From the IMG/VR virus record IMGVR_UViG_3300009610_000053, positions 1 through 40,331 of that record: a stretch of 40,331 nt of DNA. One strand, 5' to 3'. Below, in pieces: positions 7,104 through 14,710 of the stretch (the first letter of the stretch is position 1; every line of letters starts with the position of its first letter). Both the position numbers and the translations under genes were made by a program. The notes below the pieces were generated by a model. That model did no database searches. It had not been told where the DNA came from and saw nothing but the letters and a program-made list of their open reading frames with translations. This DNA is from a virus.

Positions 7104-8666
7104 TTAAAACAGATCATCGAACATTGTCAACAACTTTTTAGGGTTCTCTAGGCTGTCTGAGACAAGGGTAGCTAGGGTCTGCTTCCCCTCGGCTACGTCC
7201 CTCATATGATGGTCAAGGGCCACGTTGGCGAGTAGGTCAATCACTAGGGTATTCTCATCCTGCCCTATGCGGTGAATCCGCTTCTCAGACTGTACCAGAT
7301 GCTCATACTCAAACGTACCGGAATACCGTACAAGGATTTTACCTGCCGTCATGGTGAAGCCTCGGCTCCCCCGTGCGTATGTCGAAACGATGATACGGCA
7401 ATCCTTGTCCTTCTGGAACCTGTTAACCGTTTCGATTGGTTCCTCTATCTCCGGGTCAATCCGCACGGCCCCGTAATCGGCTAGCGTGGAATGAATGAGT
7501 TTGACCTCTGGCACGAAGCGGCAAAAGACTACTATCTTTTTCTCGGTCGCGTCTGCAATCTCTTTCAGTTCCTCCAGCTTCGGGTTTTGCTCCAGTGGGA
7601 TAATGATACCGCTATCCGTGGCAAAATGGCCGCCGATGATTTGCGCCCCGCGCGTAAAGAAGGAGAGCGCATTTTCTACGGTCAATTCCTTGTTGTCCAA
7701 CTGGGTTGCCATGAGGGCCTTTAGCTCCCTGAGCAACCGCTTCTGTTCTGCCGATACTTTTATGTTCCGCGTTTCGTGCGCCTGTGGCGGCAACTGAACC
7801 GGGTTAGATACAACGTGCGTATATGGCTCCAGTGTAGCCAGCAATTCGTTTAGGTTCTGGTAGCCTAGAATCTGCTTCCCCTCAAAGCCCCCCATGATGC
7901 AATAGCGATTGCGGAAACTGTAGTATGATCGGAAGCCCAGTATCTTAGGGTCAAGAAACTGGAATTGCGAAAACAAATCTCCTACGCCTTTGGTAATGGC
8001 GGTGCCGGTCAGGATGGTATTAAACGCGGCCTTGGCTCCGATAGCCTGAGCAACCTCAGACCGGCGAGCCTTGAAGTTCTTGATAGACTGGGATTCGTCC
8101 ACAGCTACCGCCAAAGCGTTGTGCGCCCGTGCCATGAGCCGGTCAGGCAATCCCCCGGACTGGAGGGACGCGATTCCATAGACTTCGATATAGGGCTTTA
8201 ACTCGGGTGCCCATATATCAATTTGCTCATGCCAGTTTCCGGTGAGCGTATTGGGGCAGAAAACCCATGCCTCCACAATACGGCCTTCCTTGAAATACTG
8301 CTTCCACAATTCTAGGAGGGTGCGGGACTTGCCGGAACCCATTTCATGAAACAGGGCAAAGGCATGTTTACCGTATGCCTTATCCAGCCCTTCCCCTTGG
8401 TGTAGAAGCAGGCCCGCTGGAGCAACTGGAAACCGCCCGGTTCCATTCCCGCCCAAGGGTGTCGCTCCAACGGGCCGTGCGAGGTTCCAAGCTAACTCAT
8501 CGAATTCAGCACGATTAAAGTTAGCCCGGAGAAAGTGTTTATTGGCAGCGTTTACGCCTAGCTGCCAGTGTTTCTTTGTGCTGACATATCGCCGCTCCGG
8601 TGCGCCCCTAACTCGGGCCGTCCACTTTGCGGGGACAATAAACAGGTCTTTTTGAATCGTAATCAT
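7104..8666 (-). CDS. SNF2-type superfamily 2 DNA helicase/translocase
   Basis: 520 residues with both RecA-like lobes. Lobe 1: motif I EMGSGKS (108-114), motif II DESQ (190-193), motif III TGTAITK (220-226). Lobe 2: FCRF (381-384), motif V STYARGSRGFTMT (428-440) and motif VI QSEKRIHRIGQ (459-469); the last is diagnostic for SNF2 relatives. The enzyme would move along or remodel DNA using ATP. In phages of this kind it is placed with the replication genes and may serve as replicative or recombination helicase next to the SF3 helicase. ATG at 8666 lies 26 bases after a good sigma70-like promoter (8692-8721). The first 70 residues are not recognised. Confidence 0.88.
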   Translation of the reverse strand: MITIQKDLFIVPAKWTARVRGAPERRYVSTKKHWQLGVNAANKHFLRANFNRAEFDELAWNLARPVGATPLGGNGTGRFPVAPAGLLLHQGEGLDKAYGKHAFALFHEMGSGKSRTLLELWKQYFKEGRIVEAWVFCPNTLTGNWHEQIDIWAPELKPYIEVYGIASLQSGGLPDRLMARAHNALAVAVDESQSIKNFKARRSEVAQAIGAKAAFNTILTGTAITKGVGDLFSQFQFLDPKILGFRSYYSFRNRYCIMGGFEGKQILGYQNLNELLATLEPYTHVVSNPVQLPPQAHETRNIKVSAEQKRLLRELKALMATQLDNKELTVENALSFFTRGAQIIGGHFATDSGIIIPLEQNPKLEELKEIADATEKKIVVFCRFVPEVKLIHSTLADYGAVRIDPEIEEPIETVNRFQKDKDCRIIVSTYARGSRGFTMTAGKILVRYSGTFEYEHLVQSEKRIHRIGQDENTLVIDLLANVALDHHMRDVAEGKQTLATLVSDSLENPKKLLTMFDDLF

Positions 8667-8691
8667 GGGCGGGTTCCGGGGCGGGTTTGCC

Positions 8692-8721
8692 AGTATATCA
8701 CGAAAAAATCGAATTCGTCAA
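8692..8721 (-). promoter_or_regulatory. Sigma70-like promoter for the replication block
   Basis: Minus strand TTGACG (8716-8721), 18-base AT-rich spacer, TATACT (8692-8697). Five of six bases match at each box. It overlaps the end of the small membrane gene and would drive the helicase, SSB-like and polymerase genes. Confidence 0.58.
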
Positions 8722-8897
8722 GTGTCCTTAATCCACATTGCCGCGCCTGTGCAAAGGGCTATGATCGTGCTACCGATTATGACGGTCTCAAAATTCACGG
8801 TGCCGTCACTTAGTAGAATCAGGGCCACCACTACCCATACCAGCGCCATTACTACCAGCGTTATCAGGGCATACACTATCAGGCATAACAGGTGCAT
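8718..8897 (-). CDS. Small two-helix membrane protein
   Basis: 59 residues from ATG 8897. Two hydrophobic segments are obvious: residues 2-26 (LLCLIVYALITLVVMALVWV region) and about 34-54 (VIIGSTIIALCTGAAMW), joined by a short SDGTVNFET loop. A TTG start at 8924 would add nine residues. The first 92 bases overlap the end of the preceding gene in another frame. The ribosome binding site is weak. Size and topology fit a small class II holin, an immunity protein or another phage membrane factor. No enzyme partner lies next to it, so none of these is claimed. Confidence 0.55.
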   Translation of the reverse strand: MHLLCLIVYALITLVVMALVWVVVALILLSDGTVNFETVIIGSTIIALCTGAAMWIKDT

Positions 8898-9150
8898 TTG
8901 AACCGTCCAATCCGAATAAAGCAAACCTAGCCAGAGAGAGAAGGAAATCCCGGTCAGCGCCTTTGGCTTGTAAGGCGCGGATTAAATGGGTCAGGTCGGC
9001 TAGGGTAGGCTCCGGCCTGACGTACAGCTTTGTTCCGTAGGGCAGCGTAGCCCCGTTCTGTGTCAGGCGCGCATTGCCGTTATGGCTGACTCGGGCCATA
9101 GCTAAATCGGCGGCGTACTCCACCCCGTTAATGTATAGAGGGTTGGTCAT
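8806..9150 (-). CDS. Small early protein, unknown function
   Basis: 114 residues. ATG 9150 has a strong GGAG site. Residues 1-70 look like a folded domain (NPLYINGVEYAADLAMARVS, then TLPYGTKLYVRPE) followed by a helix with ADRDFLLSLARF. The last 30 residues, rich in Gly, Ser, Asn and Pro, coincide with the region that also encodes the start of the membrane protein at 8897, so this tail may exist mainly because of the overlapping gene. The family is not recognised. Confidence 0.7.
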   Translation of the reverse strand: MTNPLYINGVEYAADLAMARVSHNGNARLTQNGATLPYGTKLYVRPEPTLADLTHLIRALQAKGADRDFLLSLARFALFGLDGSNAPVMPDSVCPDNAGSNGAGMGSGGPDSTK

Positions 9151-9337
9151 GGGGCCGCTCCTTCTCTTTTACCGTGGCGGCTGTGATGCCATATGTAGCC
9201 GCGCAGGCGAGGGTACAGAATAGCCCCTCTTTGTCTATGTGGGAAAGGACGATGCTACGCGCGAAGCGTAGCCCGTCCACAGACCTGACCCGGAACAGTC
9301 GGCCACACTGGCGGCAACTACACCGGGCCGCGCTCAT
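9128..9337 (-). CDS. Small zinc-ribbon-like protein
   Basis: 69 residues from ATG 9337, chosen because it overlaps the upstream stop as ATGA. CSCRQCG near the N-terminus (Cys6, Cys8, Cys11) and CTLAC further on (Cys41, Cys45) give the paired cysteines of a small zinc-binding module. The middle is basic and hydrophobic (SVDGLRFARSIVLSH). It may bind nucleic acid or a host protein. The end overlaps the next gene by 23 bases. Confidence 0.65.
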   Translation of the reverse strand: MSAARCSCRQCGRLFRVRSVDGLRFARSIVLSHIDKEGLFCTLACAATYGITAATVKEKERPHDQPSIH

Positions 9338-9726
9338 TGCGACACCGGGGCGATTAGCCAAAGGGCAGCAGCCCAGTACAGGCCAATCAGAATCAGCAGG
9401 CCGATAAAGCTGCCAATCTCCACGGCGTACATTTGGCTCAGGTCAAGCCAGCGTTCACGGCGGGCGCGTTTGATATAGCGCCGATTCCGCATCACACCTT
9501 CGGTAGTTTTCCGCACGTTTTCCCGCACTACGATAGGCGATAAAGGCAACATATCTTTTCCCCTCTTGGGCCGGGTGCGAATCCCTTGAATAGCGTCATA
9601 GTGCAACGTCATATTCTCGTTTCGCAGGAAATCAATGTGATTCCGAACAGGGACGATTAGATCGTCCCTGCCGGTGATGGATTGGAGGCGGTCTAATGCC
9701 TCTGTCACTTGCTGCGGGGTGTACAT
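9334..9726 (-). CDS. Protein with basic middle and C-terminal membrane helix
   Basis: 130 residues. Residues 1-40 are helical and charged, 50-95 are strongly basic (RTRPKRGK, MRNRRYIKRARRERW), and residues 105-127 form a single hydrophobic helix (FIGLLILIGLYWAAALWLI). The predicted form is tail-anchored with a basic cytoplasmic part, which could touch nucleic acid or lipid head groups. The ribosome binding site is weak. The stop overlaps the next start (ATGA). The family is not recognised. Confidence 0.68.
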   Translation of the reverse strand: MYTPQQVTEALDRLQSITGRDDLIVPVRNHIDFLRNENMTLHYDAIQGIRTRPKRGKDMLPLSPIVVRENVRKTTEGVMRNRRYIKRARRERWLDLSQMYAVEIGSFIGLLILIGLYWAAALWLIAPVSQ

Positions 9727-9742
9727 GGGCTATCCGGGGGGC

Positions 9743-10129
9743 TTAATGCTTCACGGAAACGGCGGCGGATTCGCGCATGGCTTCCGCTTCTTTGTGTGCG
9801 GTGCAAACGGGGCAATCGCAGGGGTTCGATATGGCCTCAGACGCGACATATTCGACAATCAGCCCCATCATGTGAATGTCGAAAATGATGGGCTTGATAC
9901 CGGCCCGAATCGCGTCCTCATTGACTACGATTCCCTTGGGCTTGCTGTGAATGAAATCCAGCATCATGAGAAACCCAGTCATTGCGTCAGCCGGGACGGC
10001 GATATCCTGCCCGTGGTTTTCGGTGGTGGCCCGGAGGTTGATTGCGAATCGGGTAGCGGCTTCGATGAAATGCAGGATAGCTTCGGCCACGGGAGCGGGT
10101 ACGGTGGAGGGGATAATCGTTTCGTTCAT
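9743..10129 (-). CDS. Unknown early protein with C-terminal CxCPxC
   Basis: 128 residues, ATG 10129 with an AGGAACC site. Mostly alpha-helical; a CDCPVC cluster near residue 103-108 precedes a His- and Glu-containing tail and could bind a metal. No known domain recognised. It belongs to the early run of small minus-strand genes with short gaps on both sides. Confidence 0.7.
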   Translation of the reverse strand: MNETIIPSTVPAPVAEAILHFIEAATRFAINLRATTENHGQDIAVPADAMTGFLMMLDFIHSKPKGIVVNEDAIRAGIKPIIFDIHMMGLIVEYVASEAISNPCDCPVCTAHKEAEAMRESAAVSVKH

Positions 10130-10140
10130 TTGGGCGGTTC

Positions 10141-10374
10141 CTAGGTTGGTGGGATTACGGTGCTAATCGTCGCACGAACAACGGCAAGAATCAACTCCGG
10201 GCTAGCCTTCGGAAATCGGCTAGCCCTTAACTGGGTGGCGAAGTCAACTATTGTGGCCTCTTGCATTAGGGCATATGCAACGGCGGTACGCTGCCCCGGA
10301 TTCAACTGTGCGGCCAGCTTAAAGATGCTGTCCACAATCAGCCCCTCATTAGTTGCGGGCCGGGGCTTGCTCAC
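10141..10374 (-). CDS. Small helical early protein, unknown function
   Basis: 77 residues. It starts with GTG at 10374, and this GTGA overlaps the stop of the upstream gene, which supports the start and implies coupled translation. The sequence is helical (FKLAAQLNPGQRTAVAYAL) without Cys. It shares the theme 'Leu-x-Pro-x-Gln-Arg-x-x-x-x-x-Ala/Gly' with the start of the upstream gene (LSPKQRFSLG there, LNPGQRTAVA here), so the pair may be distant duplicates. Function unknown. Confidence 0.68.
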   Translation of the reverse strand: MSKPRPATNEGLIVDSIFKLAAQLNPGQRTAVAYALMQEATIVDFATQLRASRFPKASPELILAVVRATISTVIPPT

Positions 10375-10757
10375 GGTTCGACCTGCCGCCCTGCCGCGTC
10401 CTGCAAGTCAGCCGGGATGGGGGTTGCAACCGGGGGAGCGGGGTCGGCTTTGTCCACGGCCTCGGGGGCCGGTTCGGCTTCCACTCGCACAACCAAACCC
10501 TCCCCGGCTTTGGTGCTGACCCCGATATCCTTCATGTTCTGGAGGAATCCGGCCAGTCCTGCCGCTGCCGTTTCAAAGGGGTAATTCCTATCCATGAAAA
10601 CGTCCCGGAAAGGGTTGCCCGGATGCGGGTCGGGCTTCATTTCCTCGGTCACTTGCGCGATGAGGGAAACGCCTAGGCTGAATCGCTGCTTCGGGGACAG
10701 GCCCAAAGTGCTAATGACTTGGACAACAAATTCGGTGGGGTCAGGGATATCGTTCAC
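10371..10757 (-). CDS. Small early protein with Pro/Ala-rich tail
   Basis: 128 residues from a GTG at 10757 with an AGGAG site. Residues 1-75 are helical (VVQVISTLGLSPKQRFSLG, then an Asn-Pro-Phe-Arg-Asp-Val segment), and the last 40 are rich in Ala, Pro, Glu and Asp and likely disordered. The helical motif around LSPKQRF resembles that of the next gene. A candidate promoter is at 10872-10900 and a direct repeat lies in the leader. Confidence 0.68.
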   Translation of the reverse strand: MNDIPDPTEFVVQVISTLGLSPKQRFSLGVSLIAQVTEEMKPDPHPGNPFRDVFMDRNYPFETAAAGLAGFLQNMKDIGVSTKAGEGLVVRVEAEPAPEAVDKADPAPPVATPIPADLQDAAGRQVEP

Positions 10758-10783
10758 GGGTGCGGCTCCTGTAAGGGAAAGGG

Positions 10784-10827
10784 GGTTGGCACGGTTCTTG
10801 CATGGTGGCGGTTGGCACGATTCTTGC
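10784..10827. repeat. 18-bp direct repeat in early-gene leader
   Basis: GGTTGGCACGGTTCTTGC at 10784-10801 recurs at 10810-10827 with one mismatch and a 26-base period. It sits between the promoter candidate (10872-10900) and the start at 10757, so it is transcribed in the leader or bound as DNA by a regulator. Confidence 0.6.
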
Positions 10828-10871
10828 TTAACCGGAGGGTCGGGGTGCGGCTCGGCGGTTAAGCTAAGTTC

Positions 10872-10900
10872 AGGGTAGATCAGCGCGGGCCGGGTGTCAA
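10872..10900 (-). promoter_or_regulatory. Candidate sigma70-like promoter
   Basis: Minus strand TTGACA (10895-10900), 17-base spacer, TACCCT (10872-10877). The -35 is perfect; the -10 is weak (three of six). Its TTGACACC(C)GGC start is shared with the candidate at 11659. Confidence 0.38.
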
Positions 10901-10927
10901 CTGGAATCGGAGACCGGGCTAGAAGCT

Positions 10928-11039
10928 CGCTGATGCCCCTCAGCGGCGTTTTAGGGTGAGGGGCGGCGTGTTGCCGCCCCTCGTTTGGCCGATAGATCAG
11001 GACTCGTCCTGCTACGGCAGCGTTGGTATTAGCTGCCGT
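10928..11039 (-). ncRNA. Structured untranslated element with four perfect hairpins
   Basis: Four hairpins follow one another in 112 bases downstream of the gene at 11054-11575. They are 11014-11021 with 11032-11039 (8 bp, 10-base loop), CAGGA/TCCTG near 10997-11011 (5-6 bp), 10958-10967 with 10973-10982 (10 bp, 5-base loop) and 10928-10933 with 10940-10945 (6 bp, 6-base loop). None is followed by a T run. It could be an RNA processing or stability element, a small RNA or a factor-dependent terminator. Transcription on the minus strand is assumed from the flanking genes. Confidence 0.5.
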
Positions 11040-11053
11040 ATCAGGCAGCTAGA

Positions 11054-11575
11054 TCAGGCTTCTTCGGCGGCGGCTTCCGGGGCGTCAGCCGGGGCCACTT
11101 CCGGGGCCAGCAGTTCGACCAGTTCCGCCAGTTCATCCAGACGGGCGGCGGTGGCATCATACTGGCCCTTCACGGCGGCGTAGATCAGATCATCGCCCTG
11201 TGCGGCCACGGATGCCTTGACTTCCCGGTAGCGGTTCCAGCCCGGAGGCTCGGACTTCGGGGCCGAATCATCCAGCGGGGAAGCATGGAGGATGCCACCG
11301 GCCAGATCATAGGCAATGACCTGATAGCCCATCACATCATCTTTTGCGGCCTCGGTCAGCTTGCAGCGCCAGAGGGTGACGAATGCCACGCCGTTGACTT
11401 CCTCGGCTACTACCAGCTTCCTGCCGGTCTCGCGGAACTGGCCGATACCGAACGAATCGCCACGGCCTTTCATCTGGTCGGCGGCGTACTCCTTCGGGGG
11501 CTGGCCGGGGTTGGGGCCGAATACTGCCAGCTTGGCAATCTGGAGGATTTGGGCGCGGGTCTTGGACTTGCTCAT
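11054..11575 (-). CDS. Early protein, unknown function
   Basis: 173 residues, ATG 11575 with AAGGAG site in a leader shared with several other early genes. A basic N-terminus (MSKSKTRAQILQIAKL) is followed by an alpha/beta-looking domain to about residue 130 and an Ala/Glu-rich acidic C-terminus (APEVAPADAPEAAAEEA). A promoter candidate lies at 11632-11659 and a four-hairpin element directly downstream. The isolated promoter and structured 3' end suggest that it is expressed as its own strong unit. The family is not recognised. Confidence 0.75.
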   Translation of the reverse strand: MSKSKTRAQILQIAKLAVFGPNPGQPPKEYAADQMKGRGDSFGIGQFRETGRKLVVAEEVNGVAFVTLWRCKLTEAAKDDVMGYQVIAYDLAGGILHASPLDDSAPKSEPPGWNRYREVKASVAAQGDDLIYAAVKGQYDATAARLDELAELVELLAPEVAPADAPEAAAEEA

Positions 11576-11631
11576 GGTGTAACTCCTTGGCTTATTGGTG
11601 GGCGGGATGCCCGGTGGTTACTGCAACTCTG

Positions 11632-11659
11632 ATGGTAAGGGTATTTTAGCCGGTGTCAA
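11632..11659 (-). promoter_or_regulatory. Sigma70-like promoter
   Basis: Minus strand TTGACA (11654-11659), 16-base spacer, TACCAT (11632-11637, four of six). It lies 57 bases before the start at 11575 in the only AT-rich patch of this gap. Confidence 0.48.
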
Positions 11660-11671
11660 CTACTTTGTTAC

Positions 11672-12313
11672 TTAAAACGGATATTTCTGCCCCGGCTCTA
11701 GCGGCTTGTTCTTCCGGGCGTTACTGATGCGGGTTACAGAGGTCAAAAGCTGGTCTCGCTCCTGCATGGCGTTGGCGATTGCATACAGCTTTTGGATATA
11801 GCCCTGATTCGATTCCGGGTCGGCGGTGCCTTCTTCTTCGTCCCATCTATCCATGACCTTGTTTGCCAGCTTGCGAAGCAGGCGAATATCCCGCGCCTGT
11901 TCCTCGGTCGGATTCGGGAAAGCGCACTCCCCGTACAGGATAACCAGCCCCTCCAAATCCTCAAACCATGAGGCGGGGTCAATGTCCTCAGCATTTGGAA
12001 TTGCGATTCCGTGGGCCTCCCTGAATGACCATTGCAGGGTGCCAATCGCGCCACGAATCCACGGGGCAGCGGCCATAGCTCCATTGAATACCTCCAGCGG
12101 GGCAAACCGGGCCACGGCCTCGGCAATCAACACGGCCTTATCCGGGCCGGTATCCTTCGGGAACGCTTGGCTGAGGTATCTCTCCGCCTGAGTGAACCGG
12201 GGAGAGATGGGGCCACAAGGGAGGGTGAAACGGTGCGAGGGCGAAGCCAGAACGGGGGAGATTTTCAGCCCGTTAAAGATGCACAGCGCGGCGAGGGTTG
12301 CGGATAGGTTCAT
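11672..12313 (-). CDS. Early protein, unknown function
   Basis: 213 residues. ATG 12313 has an AGGAA site. The protein is largely helical, with Trp-containing helices in the middle (APWIRGAIGTLQWSF, DPASWFEDLEGL) and a charged C-terminal part (IRLLRKLANKVMDRWDEEEG). The first 20 residues are mildly hydrophobic but lack the basic start of a signal peptide. No domain recognised. Confidence 0.7.
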   Translation of the reverse strand: MNLSATLAALCIFNGLKISPVLASPSHRFTLPCGPISPRFTQAERYLSQAFPKDTGPDKAVLIAEAVARFAPLEVFNGAMAAAPWIRGAIGTLQWSFREAHGIAIPNAEDIDPASWFEDLEGLVILYGECAFPNPTEEQARDIRLLRKLANKVMDRWDEEEGTADPESNQGYIQKLYAIANAMQERDQLLTSVTRISNARKNKPLEPGQKYPF

Positions 12314-12325
12314 GGGGGCAATTCC

Positions 12326-12661
12326 TTATGCGATAACGAGGGGATAAATGGGGTCGCGTTCGTACTCATATTCCGGTTCTTCGGGTTCTTCTTCCTCCCT
12401 CCGGGCTTGCTGGTAATCCCACGGTTCCATACATTCGGTGTAACCGTAGTCCGGTTTGTTTGCCATATAGAGCCGGTTCGCAACCTTATATAGCCCTCGC
12501 GGGAGCGCGTCCAATTCGACCGGCTCGCCGTCTAGCGTATAGGCCGGGTCTCCGACCTCAACAACTTCTTCCTCATCCCGGACGGAGTACCAAAGGCGGA
12601 GGGAATAGGTACAGTCCAAGAGCCGCCCGTCTTTGAGCCGGAAGTATGTGTTGATTTCCAT
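12326..12661 (-). CDS. Acidic early protein, unknown function
   Basis: 111 residues with a beta-rich N-terminus (EINTYFRLKDGRLLDCTYSL) and a highly acidic Tyr-rich tail (EEEEPEEPEYEYERDP). Strongly acidic small phage proteins often mimic DNA or bind host nucleic-acid enzymes, but nothing in the sequence proves that here. The start lies 3 bases after the upstream stop, with its GAGGG site inside the upstream gene. Confidence 0.68.
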   Translation of the reverse strand: MEINTYFRLKDGRLLDCTYSLRLWYSVRDEEEVVEVGDPAYTLDGEPVELDALPRGLYKVANRLYMANKPDYGYTECMEPWDYQQARREEEEPEEPEYEYERDPIYPLVIA

Positions 12662-12664
12662 GAC

Positions 12665-12970
12665 TCAGCCCTCATCGCCAACGGGGGGAGCCGGAGGGGC
12701 CAAATAGAACCCCTGAGCGTCTAGGCAAATCATCGGCGGGAACTCCGAGACAAAGGCAAAAACAAACACGTTCCACGCGGGGCTATCGTACTCATACCCG
12801 GCATTCTCGGCGGCGTTGAACGCCCCGGTAAACATGGCCTCCCGGCGCTTGACTTCTCCGGCCATTGCAACGGCCCGCTCATATGCCCGAACGAGGGCGG
12901 CGGTGTCGGCATCCGGGGCGGAGGCAGCAGCAGCGGCGGCGGGGGTGACGGAATCTTGACTCGGGAGCAT
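12665..12970 (-). CDS. Early Ala-rich protein, unknown function
   Basis: 101 residues, ATG 12970 with a GAGGA site. An Ala-rich N-terminus (TPAAAAAASAPDADTAAL) leads into a helix (VRAYERAVAMAGEVKRREAMF) and an aromatic segment (SPAWNVFVFAFVSEFPP), ending in a Pro-rich tail. No known family. Confidence 0.65.
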   Translation of the reverse strand: MLPSQDSVTPAAAAAASAPDADTAALVRAYERAVAMAGEVKRREAMFTGAFNAAENAGYEYDSPAWNVFVFAFVSEFPPMICLDAQGFYLAPPAPPVGDEG

Positions 12971-12989
12971 GGGGCTAATCCTCGGGCGG

Positions 12990-13187
12990 TTAGGGGCGGG
13001 GAATCTTGCGGGTATCGCGGGCCTTAAACGCGGCGTTCATGTGCGCGCGTTCGCTGGCCTGTTTCTCGGCGGCTCGGGCGGTGGCCTTCACCATCGCCGG
13101 GTCAGAGGCTCGGGCGGCGGCTCGGGCGGCGGCGTTCTTCCGCACGGCCCGGAGGGCTTTGGCCCGTTTGGCTTTCTGGTCGGCCAT
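12990..13187 (-). CDS. Small Arg/Lys/Ala-rich basic protein
   Basis: 65 residues, almost entirely Ala, Arg, Lys and Gln with no hydrophobic core, similar in composition to histone H1-like or other nucleic-acid-binding tails. The start overlaps the upstream stop as TAATG, so it is probably translated together with the gene at 13187-13690. It may coat or bridge nucleic acid. It is a short, biased sequence in a GC-rich region, so a spurious frame cannot be fully excluded; the coupling argues for a real gene. Confidence 0.58.
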   Translation of the reverse strand: MADQKAKRAKALRAVRKNAAARAAARASDPAMVKATARAAEKQASERAHMNAAFKARDTRKIPRP

Positions 13188-13690
13188 TAGTACGCCGTTC
13201 CGGCCTTGGTGTGAGCATGGATTACCCGGACGGCGGCAACCTGCAAAGCGGCCTGATTCTCGGGGGTGGTGGTGTAGATATTGTCAACGCCCAGTTCTGC
13301 CCGCTTGGATTCGTAAGCGGTCTTGACCTCCCGGAAGTACGCCAGCGAGGCGGCGGCATGGGGGCTAAGGGCGGGGCCGTGCGCGGCCTCAAAGGCGGCG
13401 TATTGGTCAAGGTCTGAGTATTCCGTCAGGGCGGAGGGGTACAGGCGGCCCAAAGGGTCAACGCCTATTGCCATGCTGACGCGGCTGTATGTTCCGGCCT
13501 TTGGTTTGTTCCAGACCTCGCCGGGCTTCTTCGGGTTGCTCGTTTGGGTGCAATAGCGGAAGCCCTTTCCGGCCTTGTACTCCACCCATACGCGCAGCTT
13601 GCAGCGGAGGCGGAACCCATAGGGATAGTCCGGGACGATAATGGCGGTCTCAGGGGATACAGCGGCGGCACGGGCGGCGGCGGTGGTCAT
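13187..13690 (-). CDS. Early protein, unknown function
   Basis: 167 residues. After an Ala-rich start, residues 17-75 look beta-rich (TAIIVPDYPYGFRLRCKLRVW, then FRYCTQTSNPKKPG), followed by helices (AASLAYFREVKTAYESKRAEL). The ribosome binding site is weak (AGAGAG), and an internal start is possible. The basic, Tyr- and Trp-containing middle could bind nucleic acid. No family recognised. Confidence 0.68.
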   Translation of the reverse strand: MTTAAARAAAVSPETAIIVPDYPYGFRLRCKLRVWVEYKAGKGFRYCTQTSNPKKPGEVWNKPKAGTYSRVSMAIGVDPLGRLYPSALTEYSDLDQYAAFEAAHGPALSPHAAASLAYFREVKTAYESKRAELGVDNIYTTTPENQAALQVAAVRVIHAHTKAGTAY

Positions 13691-13759
13691 GGGGGCGGGT
13701 CTCTCTGGTCAGGGTCGGGAGGGTGGAGAGGGGCCGGGATTGGCCCCCCTCCGGGCGGG

Positions 13760-14599
13760 TTACGCGGCGGCCTTCAGGGCGGCCATGCTTTCGGCCAGTG
13801 TCCACAAGGCGCGGTTCACCTTGACGTTCTGGTCAATGCCCGCAACCTCGCGGGTAGTGGTGCGGCGGTTGGTCGCGGTACGGCCCCGGAGACCGCCTTT
13901 AATCAGGTTCTCTTGGGTGCGGTTGAACACGCTCCAAAGGTCGTTACCGTTGTCATCATAGCGGCGCGGGCGGAGGATTTGGCTGGCCTGAATGGGGGTC
14001 GCGCCGGTCACTTCGTCCGGCTCGTACTTCGTCAGGAGAGCGGCCCCGGCGAACAACTCCTGTTCGCGGCCCGTCAGGGTGAGGGCCTTGAACGTGTCGC
14101 GGCGATCTTCGATCTGTTTGAAGGAGTCCACCACGCTAAACGCGCCTTCGATCACGTCGTCCACAATGTTCCCCTTGTGGCGCACCCGGATATCCGAGGA
14201 AACGTCGCCACAGACCAGCCCGTTCATGCACACAAAGCGGAACATGCCGGAAAGCATCTGGTAGCTGGAGGTTCCGTCATGGCTATTGATGAGGATGATT
14301 TCATTGGCCTCAGCGGCGTTAATCATGGAGGCATGGCGCAGCCGAATCATGTGCTTGGTGAACTCGTGCTTGTCGGCAACGCGCGTCCGGCTCTGGCCGA
14401 CCATGAACGGCTCGAAACCCTCACGGCGGAGACCGGCCAGAACCTCCACGGTCGGGACGAAGGAATAACGGCTGCTGCGGCTGTGGTGTGCATCGGTGGC
14501 GAAGATGGACGGGGCAACGCGCATGATCTGAGCATCCGAAAGCGGGGACTCGGAGCGGAACTGCACGGGGGCGGCGAAGCGGGCGGCGAGGTGCGACAT
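13760..14599 (-). CDS. DUF932 family protein
   Basis: 279 residues, ATG 14599 with an AAGGAG site. The central pattern is characteristic of DUF932: EGFEPFMVGQSRTR near residues 60-73, HMIRLRH, then ANEIILINSHDGTSSYQM and FRFVCMNGLVCGD, followed by helices. DUF932 proteins (related to the plasmid/prophage YfjQ and YubP proteins) are widespread on plasmids, integrative elements and phages; their biochemical role is not settled. As one of the first minus-strand genes it is probably made early and in quantity. The C-terminus is basic (LRGRTATNRRTTTR). Confidence 0.85.
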   Translation of the reverse strand: MSHLAARFAAPVQFRSESPLSDAQIMRVAPSIFATDAHHSRSSRYSFVPTVEVLAGLRREGFEPFMVGQSRTRVADKHEFTKHMIRLRHASMINAAEANEIILINSHDGTSSYQMLSGMFRFVCMNGLVCGDVSSDIRVRHKGNIVDDVIEGAFSVVDSFKQIEDRRDTFKALTLTGREQELFAGAALLTKYEPDEVTGATPIQASQILRPRRYDDNGNDLWSVFNRTQENLIKGGLRGRTATNRRTTTREVAGIDQNVKVNRALWTLAESMAALKAAA

Positions 14600-14710
14600 G
14601 GTGAAACTCCTTTCAGGTTGGCCGGTGGCCGGGGCCGGGGCGAGATTGCCGCCGGTAGGGATATGGTCAGGGAAGCCGGAGGGAATTGCAATACCCCCCG
14701 GCCCCTATTT

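Noticed and set aside
10928-11039. Hammerhead-like ribozyme in the hairpin array
   Set aside because: CTGATG and GGACGAG segments occur but not the ordered core (CUGAUGA, GAAA and cleavage triplet) around a three-way junction.
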